Positions 37,791-49,000 of a stretch of DNA of 64,000 nucleotides are shown here, in pieces; positions within the stretch are counted from its first letter, which is position 1; the number at the start of each line of letters is the position of its first letter. The position numbers and the translations under genes are program-made. Source of the DNA: Eretmocerus hayati (Eukaryota; Arthropoda; Insecta; Hymenoptera; Aphelinidae); contig CM056744.1 of the NCBI GenBank assembly GCA_029851415.1, positions 98,799,338 through 98,863,337 of the forward strand, in the 5' to 3' direction. Below the pieces are notes generated by a model that did not search any database, was not told the origin of the DNA, and worked only from the letters and a program-made list of their open reading frames with translations.

Positions 37791-38914
37791 GAATGTATGT
37801 ACTCCAATGTCTACATAGCTTCTATCTGTATTTACCAATTTCTAGCTGTTTGATATAAATCATGAACTTTGGATACTAAAATTTTTGGAACAGGTTAACT
37901 TTGTGGAGTTGCTTCGCATGAAATTCTGGAATTGTTTTGAGTCCCAAATAGAGTCAAATTTGTGTCTACAATCTGAATGGATGCCATAACATGAATAGTG
38001 ATACTATCACAATGAATCCTCTTCGGTACAGCGATAACATGAATACATGACTTTGGCCAATAAGAGGCAGCGATGTGTCAGAATCACTACACATTTGAAC
38101 AGGTTTTCTCTTCTTGGAACTGACAAAACAGCTCAAGAGTGTGTAGAGATGTGCATTCGAGTAATTGCTTAGAAAAAGTTACCGAGGAAGATATTCCTGC
38201 AGAAACCACTTCACTAAAAATGAATACACATAGTACAAAAATGTGTACACACACATAGTACAAAAATGTGTTTTCAAGAGTAAAAGTGATGGTTCAACAA
38301 AAGAGCCACATAAAAAATATACTTGAATGCAAGTATATACAAAAAATGTGAGCCTCAGCAGAATTAGCACTAGATGTCACATAAAAAATATACTTGACAG
38401 TATATAAAAAATGTGATTAGGAACCTTCATTTTTTACATCAATAACTCATCATCAGTGTACCTTGCAGATAGCTATTCAGTCATGAATCTACGTATGCAT
38501 CAATAAGCATGACACAGTTATTATGACGCAGAGGAAGGGGGGTGGATTCACACCACCCCTCCCCCTCCCTTATAATATATTCATATATGTAACATCTAAC
38601 CCAACCTCCCTTACCCTTAGTACGGTCCGCTCGGTCGGTAAAAGTCGGCTTTCACATGCCCTTAATGGAAATGAATAAAGACCTTTACATTCCTATCACT
38701 CTGTCCCACCTACTGGAAATTAAAATTTAAACCCCGTAATTTATTCTTCAAATAACTAATTTGTAGAAAGCGGTCCATTTCCTTCCCAACATAATCACCA
38801 TGATTAATTGGTTTTCAATTCGAATGTTATTTACAACTGAGAATAGTCATCCCTAATCCATATGTTAGTGAACCGACATATTCTTTTTGTTATTAAGATG
38901 AAGATCAAAGACAA
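37791..38914. other. Repeat-derived spacer, no gene seen
   Basis: Contains duplicated ATAGTACAAAAATGTGT (near 38229 and 38257) and ACATAAAAAATATACTTGA (near 38308 and 38380) phrases, a GGGGGGTGG...CCACCCCTCCCC hairpin near 38538-38570, and GGTCGGTAAAAGTCGGCTTT near 38633, which recurs inverted near 33935. No gene recognised upstream of the protease frame. Confidence 0.5.
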
Positions 38915-39481
38915 ATGAAGGATCATGGATGTTCAAGAATTGATATTACAGAAAGTCAGTTAAATGAAATTCGAAAGAATATATTATGTTCTGGATCATG
39001 GTTAGGAGATGAATCAATCAATGCATTTCTGAAGGTTTTGAAAAAAACTTATCCCAATTTCGATCCTATAGACACGGTATTGACACAGTTAAGTGGAATG
39101 ATTGATGAAACTTATTGTGAAGATATCCAAATTCTCTACTCGAATGATTTCAAGCATTGGAGGTACTTACATTATAAAGCACCATTTCTATTTATTTATG
39201 ACAGCCTGTATTGTGACATTCACAGTTTGAAAGATTTGGATGATAAAGAAAGGGATTTCATAAAAAAAAGGTATCCTTCACTAGAAGATGATTTCGTAGT
39301 ATTCAAGAAGGTGCAAAAACAGATTGATTATAGTTCTTGCGGTCTGTTAGCGACAGCATACGCAGTAACAATCTGTTTTGGTAGAGATCCGTCATTGAGG
39401 AATTATTGTACTGATGAAATAATACTGCGGAATCATTCGATGAAAATATTATTGACTGGAATTTTTGAAGAGTATCCTTAG
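38915..39481 (+). CDS. Ulp1/SENP-type (C48) cysteine protease domain, probably from a mobile element
   Basis: The 188-residue product resembles the catalytic domain of SUMO/Ulp1-type cysteine peptidases. Visible hallmarks are SWLGDESIN at 28-36 (substrate-groove Trp-Leu-x-Asp), His81-Trp82 (FKHWRYLHY), Asp96 in FIYDSLY, Gln136 and the nucleophile Cys142 in KQIDYSSCGLL, so the His-Asp-Gln-Cys set is complete. The frame is open upstream to a stop just before TTATTAAG, so the ATG could be internal to a last exon spliced at that AG; the start is therefore uncertain. Poly(A) signals AATAAA occur at 39594 and 39606. It sits among transposons with no neighbouring transposase; Ulp1 domains are often carried by arthropod DNA transposons. 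The substrate is unknown. Confidence 0.7.
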   Translation: MKDHGCSRIDITESQLNEIRKNILCSGSWLGDESINAFLKVLKKTYPNFDPIDTVLTQLSGMIDETYCEDIQILYSNDFKHWRYLHYKAPFLFIYDSLYCDIHSLKDLDDKERDFIKKRYPSLEDDFVVFKKVQKQIDYSSCGLLATAYAVTICFGRDPSLRNYCTDEIILRNHSMKILLTGIFEEYP

Positions 39482-39593
39482 TAAACATGGAAATTTTGTA
39501 AGATTATATGGAAATGATTGAGAAACAATTTATTATCTAGTGGATTGAATATTTGATTAAGTTTATTATTTGATTATATTGATATTTTGGATG

Positions 39594-39611
39594 AATAAAT
39601 ATTTTAATAAA
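39594..39611 (+). promoter_or_regulatory. Poly(A) signals of the protease frame
   Basis: Two AATAAA hexamers (39594-39599 and 39606-39611), 113 and 125 bp after the stop codon of the Ulp1-like frame. Confidence 0.5.
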
Positions 39612-39689
39612 AATTTTATGAGGAGAATTGATCAATATAACAACTTAATGTATTGGAATTTTTGAGTGAATAATATGAGATGAGTTGAC

Positions 39690-39741
39690 ATCTTCTATGG
39701 CAATGAGAAAGCATTCTGCTAAATTCTTTTGGCAGCGTATT
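39690..39741 (+). repeat. 3'-end fragment of the 53.5-kb repeat family
   Basis: GAGAAAGCATTCTGCTAA followed shortly by GCAGCGTATTT is also found at 55261-55305, the right end of the larger family member. It abuts the next inverted repeat at 39742. Confidence 0.55.
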
Positions 39742-39836
39742 TCAAAGCGGAGCTATGAATTTTTAAGATCATTCAATCTTAGGAGGTAAATTTACGTCGT
39801 GCTCTAGTACCAGGGTGCTCATTCGAAAACTTCTTC
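39742..39836 (+). repeat. Left arm of a widely spaced inverted repeat (mate 50466-50556)
   Basis: TCAAAGCGGAGCTATG at one end and GGGTGCTCATTCGAAAACTT at the other both recur inverted at 50466-50556, about 80 per cent alike. The pair encloses 10.6 kb and might be the ends of one large, heavily nested element. Confidence 0.6.
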
Positions 39837-39959
39837 GATGTAAAGTTAGATAACGTTGAGGTGGGCAATCTAGATTTGATTAGAATTGGCGAAGTTGGGG
39901 GAGAAAGGTCGATTTTTGTTGGAAAAGGGGTAGAATGACAATTTTTCGCCAAAAACTCG

Positions 39960-40780
39960 AAAAAACGCGCTTAATCAAACTGTTATATGAACACTTTTTT
40001 GCCTATCCTTGCAAGATCTTTTAATTTGTAGTCGAGTGTTTCTTCTTCAAAGATACGTCATTTCTGTGATATTGTCCTTGCAGCAAGCGTAAACATTAGT
40101 TCCGTGGCTTGTGGGCTCGAAAATGATGCGTTTGACCAAAACTTCACTAGGATTTCGTTTTGTTTATCTCAAAGGTCTTTCAATTCAGGCTCATGTACTT
40201 TTTACCGTGAGTGACGCATTCCTGGGATATTGATCTTGCACTTGTGGTTGATAGAAGTCGCAAACGTCGTTTGGCACGTAACTATGGAATATTGCTCTGG
40301 GTCGAGATTTGACGTGAACACACTTCTATTCATCTTCTCAAGACCTTTTAATTTGTATTCGGGTGTTTTCACTCGGCAATGCACCATTCTTGAGATATTG
40401 GCCTTGCAATATGTGGAAACGGTAGTTCCAAACCTGTCTCGGCGTGCACCTAGAGAATGATGCGCTTGATCAAATTTTTATAGGAACAATTGTTTGTTTA
40501 CCATTGCAAGATCTTTCATCATTCGAGTATTCTTTCGGGAAGACGTCGTTCCTGAGATATATGCCTTGCAGCATTTCGAAACAGTTGTTCCGAACCTGTC
40601 TCGGCGTTTCACTCGAGAATGGTGCCCTCAATCAAAATTCTACTATGATTTCGTTCTGTTCATCTTTCAAGGGTCTTCCAACTCAGGCTCATGTACTTTT
40701 TACCATAAGTGACGCATTTCAGGGATATCGACCTCACATTCGTGGTCGATACAGGTCACGAACGTGTTTTGGAACATGAC
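39960..40780 (+). repeat. Degenerate tandem repeat of about 165 bp
   Basis: CAAGATCTTTTAATTTG-like phrases recur at about 40010, 40338 and 40506. CAGGCTCATGTACTTTTTAC recurs at about 40187 and 40684, 497 bp apart, or three monomers. The repeat resumes at 46765 after a 6-kb insertion. Confidence 0.7.
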
Positions 40781-41026
40781 TACGCTGTAAAAAATTTATA
40801 GTCAGTATTTCGAGCACTGCTTGAAATTTGTCTACAAGCACTGTACTTGAATCGATTTTTCAACCACGTTGTGCAAAAATCGATTCAGCAATGAATTTCA
40901 AGCACGTGGTTGAAATCAAATAACGCGTCTGATTGACTGTCTTGATGTATTTCAGCACACATAAATTTCATTCCAGCTCGAAATCTGTAAATCTATTTCG
41001 GCACCCAGTGGTCCCGCGGAAATCAA

Positions 41027-41078
41027 CATTTAGCTATGTGATACGATATTTTGGCATATCGTATCACATAGCTAAATG
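41027..41078. repeat. Perfect 23-bp hairpin
   Basis: 41027-41049 and 41056-41078 are exact reverse complements (TAGCTATGTGATACGATAT at the core) with a TTTGGC loop. Confidence 0.95.
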
Positions 41079-41204
41079 GCTTTGAACTGCACGGCATCCT
41101 CTCAAATTTTGCCCAGAAATCATAGCCAATGACCAGGGTCTTAGTGATGCGGGTCACCGATTAGCCGAACGAATCAACGTACAAGAGTTGATTATGTCGA
41201 TGGC

Positions 41205-42645
41205 CCAGAGTAAAGAGGAACTATCTGAAAACGTAAGACTTGAAAGGAACTATCTAGAAATGTTTGCTTAACCCTTAGCTGGCACACTTCTGCCACATAA
41301 CATAGCTGGCACACCTGGGTGGATTACACCCACGACGAAAAATTAATGCTGTGGCTACTATAATCAATCTTTCGGTTTCAGAATTTTTCTGTAGCCTCTT
41401 TAAAATGTTTTGAATGAATTACTGTACCAAGATAGTCGCCAAGGTCGAACGAAAGATTTTGAAAAATACAAATGTCCAAAAAAATGCAAAAAATCACCTT
41501 TTTCACTAAAAAAATTCTAGAGGACGCAATTTTCATCCAAATGAGCCGAAAATTTAACTGAGATATCTCGAGATAGAGTCAATTTAAGAAAAAAATAGTG
41601 CAAGAGTAGATCTTGGAAAAAAAGTATTTATTCTGAGCGACATATTTCGACGCATCAATTGAGCATTTTTATTCTCCCCTAATATTCCGAAATGAAGACC
41701 TCCATTGAAAGATCGACCGATGTACTATTCTTTTCTCATATCTACTTGATCTTGAGATGTTTCAAGTAAATTTTCAGCTCATTTCATTGAAAATTGCGTC
41801 CTTTAGAATATTTTCAGTGGAAAGGCCTTTTTTGCAATTTTTTGCAATAATTCATTAATTGCAACAAAATGCACTCAAAAATAGCGCGCATAGCTGGCAC
41901 ACCTGGGTGTCGAACACCCAGTTGGTTTTTGGCTCGGCTGTGGCGGAGCAGCTAGCGCGCTATAAACTGGCGCTCTGTGCGCGGTCGGTAAGTGGCAAGT
42001 CTTGACTACCAACAGAGGTCACTATGAAACCGGGAAACTTTGAATTACGAGCGTGGCGTACTCATGAAGGAGGCCTTGGGTGGACTCCACCCAAGTGTGC
42101 CAGCCAAGGGTTAAAAGGAACTATCTGGACATGTCTGATTTAAGAGGAACTATCTGAAAATTTCTGTTTTAGAAAGGAACTATCTTAAATTTTCGGCTAA
42201 AAGGAATTATCTGAAAATTTTTGTTTTAGAAAGGAACTATCTGTGAATTTCTAGTTCAAAAGGAACTGTCTGTAAATGTTTGACGAAAGGAACTATCTGA
42301 GAGTTTTCGTTCCAGAAAGGAACTATCTGTGAATTTCTGGTTTAAGAGTAACCAAAAATTTACAGATAGTTCCTTTTAAATCAGACAAATTCAGATAATT
42401 CCTTTCAACTCTTACGATTCCAGATAGTTCCTTTTAGCCAAAAATTTATAGATAGTTCCTTTCTAAAACATAAATTTTCAGATAGTTCCTTTTAAATCAG
42501 ACAAACCCAGATAGTTCCTTTTACAAAAACTAATAGATAGTTTTTTTACAGACACTTTTAGATAGTTCCTTTTAACCAGATATTTGCAGATAGTTCCTTT
42601 CAAGTCTTACGATTTCAGATAGTTCCTTTTAATCTGAGCCATCGG
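41205..42645. repeat. Minisatellite foldback (AAAGGAACTATCTG units)
   Basis: About nine units of roughly 32-37 bp containing AAAGGAACTATCTG run forward (41211-41271 and 42115-42345), then a similar number run inverted (CAGATAGTTCCTTT, 42358-42630). The outermost units match each other (ATGGCCCAGAGTAAAGAGG and the complement of CCTTTTAATCTGAGCCAT). The left arm is split by the piggyBac-like element at 41272. Confidence 0.85.
41272..42110. mobile_element. piggyBac-like MITE (839 bp)
   Basis: TTAA flanks both ends (41268-41271, 42111-42114). Termini CCCTTAGCTGGCACACTT and AAGTGTGCCAGCCAAGGG are inverted and begin with CCC, as piggyBac-superfamily ends do. GCTGGCACACCTGGGTG recurs subterminally (near 41309) and inside (near 41892). 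The middle carries a further diverged inverted pair (about 41510-41600 and 41740-41815). No transposase. Confidence 0.85.
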
Positions 42646-42653
42646 TGTGTAGA

Positions 42654-43066
42654 TGTACCACGACCTACAAGAGCATACAATTCATGAATTGTGTAAGACC
42701 GAAGAAATGAATTATAAGTTGTATGGTTTTCGATTTGGAAGTTAAATTCTCTAGTGACCACGTGGAATATTTTTTGTTTCGAACTGTTATTAGGAATATG
42801 TTACTGATCATGAATGTCAGAGCCTATTAAATACTTTCCAAGATTCCTGGTAATCGACTGTTCTCTAGCTGCACATTGGAAAAAATGTGCAAATTGATTG
42901 CTGAAAATCCGCGGACCTGAATTAGTTCTTATTTTGTTGACACTTACTAAGAATATATGTATGTTTTGTTTATATCCAAAGCTTTTAATTTTTCATCCAC
43001 TGTCTTCCCTGGCATCCTTGAACTTCCTCGCTCAAGCATACAATTAATGTTGTAGGTCGTGGTACA
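42654..43066. mobile_element. Small element with 16-bp terminal inverted repeats
   Basis: TGTACCACGACCTACA at 42654 and TGTAGGTCGTGGTACA ending at 43066 are exact complements; both are followed inward by a GCATACAATT phrase. Non-coding; target duplication unclear. Confidence 0.6.
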
Positions 43067-43347
43067 TACAACGGATCAGGTTGAAGGTGAATTTTTGTAT
43101 CCATAAGTCGAATGATTTTTTCAACTCGATATCCTATACTATTTTATTGGTATGGCACTAAATATCGAAGAAGTTGACAGAGGTATTTCGATAGATAACT
43201 AAGGAGTTCCATCGATGTTCCTTACATTTGAAAAGTTATTGACATCGTCAGTATTTTGCCCTAGACGCGGAAAATCTAGGGAAGGGCACAGTCTCCTAGA
43301 TTTTTTTTTATTATATATTTCAATTTTATTATATATTTCTTCCACTC

Positions 43348-46300
43348 TTATATAGGCCAGTAATTCTAGCTCTGAATTCGTGAGTTTTCGACATGAGTGC
43401 CAAAGGACGGTTCTATTTTTTTTTCGATGCGGGATACCCTATAGAACACCCCCCCCCCCCATAAAATGGAACAACCCCAGGGGTGCGCAAAAAATTACAA
43501 CAACAAAATAGTGCGAAATTTTGTACTTTTTTGCGTTATTTCGTATCCCGGGGAGCCGTTATAATATTTGGATCATTTCTCATGGTACTATGTTGTAGGC
43601 GATGAAATTCTCTAAATTTTAAAAAAAAACCATGGTAAAATTCTTTCCGTAACTCGAGATAATTAGCAACAAAGCTGGAAAATGCCAAAAATTTCCTTCA
43701 TTTTTCATTTTGAGGGAAGCCAATGGATCGATGTGTACTTGCTGGAAAATGTAGCCCTCATAGAGTACTATATATAAAAAAAAATCAGAGCGATCCGTCA
43801 ATAAATCTTGACGCTATTCTAATTGTTTATCCCAAATTGTTGTTTTTTGCAATAGCCGTAAAAATTTTCCACGTGCGCTAAAGTTGTCGCAAAAAATCAG
43901 AGAGCTTCCTGGAACCCTCAACTATAACATGCGATCATAAAACCGGTCACTTTGTTACAAAAAATCGTCTCTGGAACCAATTGTTTATAAAAATCGGAAA
44001 TTGCCGATTTTATTTTGCACACAATTCCGCGAGTAATGGATATATGGAAAAATTCGTTTCTGGACGTTGTAGTACTAATTCTGCTCTAAATTGAAAAAAA
44101 AACATTATTCCACGACCTTTTGGACCGGAGATACCGATTTTTTTTTTAAATCGATATTTTATAAACAATTGAATATTAAAGGCCAAAATTTGCGGGAAAT
44201 GGTAGAAAAATGTTCAAAGTTTCATATACAGAATGTTTGGTTCACATACCTTGACTTGCGTCCTTGTCCCAGCAGGTGAAAGTTAATGTTTCCTTTATCT
44301 CGCTTGAAAAAAGCTGCAGGGGTGAGGAGTGGGGGTACTCCCGCGGCAGCGTGGCGGGCCGACCAGAAACTGAGCCGCGCTCATCAAATCCGAGCGCTCG
44401 GAATTTTTGACGATATCTCGGGTCCTACTGGACCGTTTTTGATCATTTCTTTTTTAATTTGGGGTAGCTTTCAGAAAAAAACACAATGGCGTATTAATTA
44501 TAAGGATTTGAACGGCCATTTTGGGTGTATGAGGGGTACCGTGAAAATAAGAGGTTTTGGTCCAATTTTTCCCGTGTATCAACTGATGTTTCTCACAGAA
44601 ACATTCTGAATCTGTTGAACGTGGATAATCGATAAGGGAAAGCTCCTCGGGAAATTTGAAAATTGTGAAAACTTTTCCGAAAAAAAAAATTCTATTGAAA
44701 AGCGCATAATCACCAAAAAAATAAGCAGAGGGAACACCATATCAGTTTTCATTCTGGAAAATCCGGAATTCGGGAAATATTTCCAAGTTTCACCACAACA
44801 ATTCATAAGATGCCAATTCTTCCAAGAGAGATTTTTATTCGTACTACACTATGATGAGCTGTGATAAAGAAAAACAGAAATTTTGTAATGAAGAATCAAA
44901 GTCCATAGCATATACTTTTCATTGCGTGTTAGCATTAGATGTTGGAATGAAAAAGTCCACAGCCTCCCGCGTATTGATGTCGCGAAGATTACGCTCCGGG
45001 AAATCCCAATTGTCGAAACCTGGAATCGGATCTGGTAATTGCACTGGCTGGGGATCTACTATGGGCCTAACCGGTCCAAAGCGACGATTAGGCATGTTTC
45101 GAGTATTTCCGGATTTCCAGAATGAAAACTGATATGGTGTTCCCTATGCTTATTTTTTTGGTGATTATCCGCTCTCCAATAAAATTTTTTTTTTTTTGGA
45201 AAAGTTTTCACAATTTTCAAATTTTCCGAGGAGCTTTCCCTTATCGATTATCCACGTTCAACAGATTCAGAATGTTTCTGTGAGAAACATTAGTTGATAC
45301 ACGGGAAAAATTGGACCGAAACCTCTTATCTTCACGGTACCCCTTATACACCCAAAATGGCCGTTCAAATCCTTATAATTAATACGCCATTGTGTTTTTT
45401 TCTGAAAGCTACCCCAAATTAAAAAAGAAATGATCAAAAACGGTCCAGTAGGACCCGAGATATCGTCAAAAATTCCGAGCGCTCGGATTTGAAGAGCGCG
45501 GCTCAGTTTCTGGTCGGCCCGCCACGCTGCCGCGGGAGTACCCCCACTCCTCACCCCTGCAGCTTTTTTCAAGCGAGATAAAGGAAACATTAACTTTCAC
45601 CTGCTGGGACAAGGACGCAAGTCAAGGTATGTGAACCAAACATTCTGTATATGAAACTTTGAACATTTTTCTACCATTTCCCGTAAATTTCGGCCCTTAA
45701 TATTCAATTGTTTATAAAATATCGATTTTAAAAAAAAAATCGGTATCTCCGGTCCAAAAGGTCGTGGAGTGATGTTTTTTTTTCAAATTTAGAGCAGAAT
45801 TAGTACTACACCGTCCAGAAACGAATTTTTCCATATATCCATCACTCGCGTATTGTGTGCAAAATAAAATCGGCAATTTACGATTTTTATAAACAATTGG
45901 CTCCAGAGACGATTTTTTGTAACAAAGTGACCGGTTTTATGATCGCATGTTATAGTTGAGGGTTCCAGGAAGCTCTCTGATTTTTTGCGACAACTTTAGC
46001 GCACGTGGAAAATTTTTACGGCTATTGCAAAAAACAACAATTTGGGATAAACAATTAGAATAGCGTCAATATTTTTTGACGGATCGCTCTGATTTTTTTT
46101 TTACATATAGTACTCTATGAGGGCTAAATTTTCCAGCAAGTACACATCGATCCATTGGCTTCCCTCAAAATGAAAAATGAAGGAAATTTTTGGCATTTTC
46201 CAGCTTTGTTGCTAATTATCTCAAGTTACGGAAAGATTTTTAGTATGGTTTTTTTTTTAAATTTAGAGAATTTCATCGCCTACAACATAGTTCCATGAAA

Positions 46301-46528
46301 AATGATCCAAATATTATAACGGCTCCCCGGGATGCGAAATAACGCAAAAAAGTACAACATTTCGCACTATTTTGGTGTTGTAATTTTTTGCGCACCCCTG
46401 GGGTTGTTCCATTTTATGGGGGGGGGGGGGGGGGGGTGTTCTATAGGGTATCCCGCATCGAAAAAAAAATAGAACCGTCCTTTGGCACTCATGCACAGTT
46501 AGAAGTCTAGAATTACTGGCCTATATAA
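43348..46528. repeat. 3.2-kb palindrome with unique spacer
   Basis: Arms 43348 to about 44770 and about 45105 to 46528 are complementary with a few per cent differences and small indels. Termini are TTATATAGGCCAGTAATTCT and its complement. Both arms carry a long C or G run (about 43450 and 46421). Matching 107-codon frames (44286-44609 and 45267-45590) are mirror copies without recognisable domains. It overlaps the right end of no other element and lies inside the TA-flanked element. Confidence 0.9.
44919..45095 (-). CDS. 58-codon reading frame in the palindrome spacer, unknown
   Basis: The unique spacer of the 3.2-kb palindrome holds a short minus-strand frame starting MPNRRFGPVRPIVDPQP and ending FFIPTSNANTQ. 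Its composition (Pro-, Asp- and Arg-rich, with GFDNWDFPERNL) is unlike the AT-driven Lys/Phe/Ile-rich random frames around it, and the spacer is more GC-rich than the arms. The frame is open about 15 codons further upstream, to a TAG. It might be a captured exon fragment; I do not recognise it and no promoter or splice signals are clear. Confidence 0.35.
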   Translation of the reverse strand: MPNRRFGPVRPIVDPQPVQLPDPIPGFDNWDFPERNLRDINTREAVDFFIPTSNANTQ

Positions 46529-46764
46529 CAATTATCGTAGTTTTGTGTCTTGCATGTATATTCTAAGCTACAAAGAATCAATATTCCCGGTCGTCCACAT
46601 TTCAATAACGATTACGTATTGAGTTTCATTCATGTTGGCTGAATTTCAACCACCTGTTTGAATTTCGATTCAACTACGGTGGTTGTATTGCAACTGCGCT
46701 TCCTTGTATTCAACTACTGTGGCTGGAAATTTCGGTTGAAATTCATGCACGTTTTTACAGCGTA

Positions 46765-47010
46765 CGGAATATTGCACTGAACCGAGATGTGACATGAACA
46801 CTTTTGTGTTCATCTCTTTCAATTTGTATCCAGATGTTTTTCCTCAGGAACGCTTCGTTCCTGAAATATATGCCTTGCAGCATGTCGAACCAGTTGTGCC
46901 GAACCTGCCTCGACGTTTAACTCGAGAATGGTGCGCTTGATGAAAATTTTACAAGAACACTCTTCTGTTGATCTTGACAAGATTTTTCAATTCTTATTTG
47001 AATGTTTACA
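46765..47010 (+). repeat. Degenerate about 165-bp tandem repeat, continued
   Basis: Starts with CGGAATATTGCACTGAACCG, the continuation of the unit interrupted at 40780, and contains ATATATGCCTTGCAGCATGT and CTCGAGAATGGTGCGCTTGA as in the first part. Confidence 0.7.
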
Positions 47011-49000
47011 TTGGACTCTTGTACCCTGCAGTAAAATAAAAGTCCAATAATGCGTAAAAAAGTGTGTAATAGTCATGCGATCAAAATTCTCTAATGTAGA
47101 TCTGGATTTGATTCATCCCGGGTGTGAACCGCTTAAACAATAGGAATGCCTAACAGATTCAGGTGGTGCTCATTCATTTTAGACATTTCATCGCCCAAAT
47201 TTCGGCTACAAGGTTTGAGAACAGTTTGTATCATAGGTGGTACACAGATTATGGGCACGAGTTGGAAGAATATCTCGTAGCTAGAGAAAGAAGTAAGAAA
47301 ATATGAAAAATTATAGCTATGACTGCTTCCCCACGAGATCAAAATTCTATAAAGTGGGTGGGTCTTTCGAAATTTACAAACGTGAACCTACTGAGAAATA
47401 GTAATGCTAAGCAGATTTGAATACTGCTTTTGAGTTCCCAACATTTCCTCAACCAGAATCTGAACAGGAAGTATACAGATAGAAGGCACGAGTCAGAACA
47501 GTATCTCATAATAGGGACATGAATAATTACACGAAAAATTGTGGCTTCGACTGTTGAGTTATGCAATCAAAATTCTCGAAGGTGGTCGAGTTCTTGGAAA
47601 ATTCCATACACGAACCTCTCAGAAATTGGTGATACTAAGCAGATTTGAGTTTTGCTGTTTGAGTCTAAAAGTTCTGTCAGTTTAAATTTGATTACGAAGT
47701 TCGTAAAAGTTTGCATTGGAGGTGAATAATAAAGAATTGAACCGGTATCCGATAGCTGGGAGATGCAAAAATGTTAGAAAAAAATCGTGGGTATGGATGA
47801 TCAAACCATAATATCAAAATCCTTGTAAGTGAGTGAGCTCTCCTCAAATTCCACACTCGGATTTAACATGACGATGTTCAATAGGTTTACGTGTGGAATT
47901 CTTCAAGAACCTTTGCGCCCCTCTGAAAATAGTGATCTCATTGCGGGGCCGTCGGAATCATAATCTACAACTAATTTTCTACTCCCCAGCTACGGGTAAC
48001 TGTTGCGACTAGATTTTACCATTCATTGTGATCCTTACTCTTCTCAGACTTTTTAGTCAGATTTTAGCTGACAGCACTTCCATAATCAAATGCAAAACTC
48101 GAATCTGCTTGGTGTTACCATTCTCTAGTGGAGTCACGTTTGGAATTCACGCAGAACCCACCCATTCTTTAGAAATTTGATGCCATAGATGAGCGATCAA
48201 AGCTACAATTCTTTTCAAACATTTTTGCATCTCCCAGGTACTGGATACCGGTTCAATTCATGTTTACAATGTACCTTTAATGCAAACCTTCCCAAACTTT
48301 GTATTCAAATTTAAGCTGACAGAACTTTGAAACTCAAACAGCAAAACTCGAATCTGCTTGGTATTACCAATTTCTGAGAGGTTCGTGAATGGAATTTCCC
48401 AAGAACTCAACCATTTTCAAGAACTTTGATCTTATAACTGAACAGTTGAAGCTACAATTTTTCGTGTATTTATCCACGTCTCTATTATGAGATACTGTTC
48501 TGAACACTGTCTATTATCTGTTTACCCACGATGCAAACTTGTTTCGGCCTTCTTGTTCAGATTTTGGTCGAAAAAATGTTGAGAATCCAAAAGCAGTATC
48601 CCAATCTGCTTGGCATTACCACTGCCTAGTAGGTTCACGTTCGTAAATTTCGAAAGACCCACCCACTTTGTAGAATTTTGATCTCGTGGGGAAGCAGTGA
48701 AGCCACGGATTTTCAGATTTTTTACTCCCCCAGCCTCGAGATATCCTCCCAACTCGTGCCCATAATCTGTGTACCACCTATGATACAAACTATTCTCAAA
48801 CTTTGTAGTCAGAATTTGGATGATCAAATGTCTGAAATTGAAACCCATCACCTGAATCTGCTAGGCATTACTATTGTCTAAGAGGTTTAAATGCGGGATT
48901 GTGCAAATTTCGATCTGCATCAGAGGGGTTTGATCGCATGACTACCACGCAGTCTTCCACGCATTGTTGGACTCTTGTACTGCGAGGTATAAGAGTCCAA
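47011..49000. mobile_element. Foldback element with hairpin ends and about 240-bp internal repeats
   Basis: The ends are TTGGACTCTTGTACC...AAAGTCCAA (47011-47047) and TTGGACTCTTGTACTGCG...AAGAGTCCAA (48967-49000); each end is a small hairpin and the two are inverted to each other. The left half carries about four tandem units of 228-243 bp, marked by ATCAAAATTCT near 47095, 47340, 47567 and 47810. The right half has the same units inverted. The arms meet near 48005. Layout resembles Foldback elements; no protein-coding part. Confidence 0.8.

Larger units (their letters stand above)
40783..46762. mobile_element. TA-flanked element, heavily nested (5,980 bp)
   Basis: CGCTGTAAAAA at 40783 and TTTTTACAGCG ending at 46762 are exact complements, each flanked by TA (40781-40782, 46763-46764). 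Joining the flanks restores the tandem-repeat phrase TACGGAATATTGC, confirming an insertion. The subterminal regions carry repeated TTTCAACCAC words on both strands. The interior holds several later insertions (listed). No transposase recognised. Confidence 0.75.

Noticed and set aside
44286..45590. Mirrored 107-codon frames in the 3.2-kb palindrome
   Set aside because: Conserved only as palindrome arms; no domain recognised.
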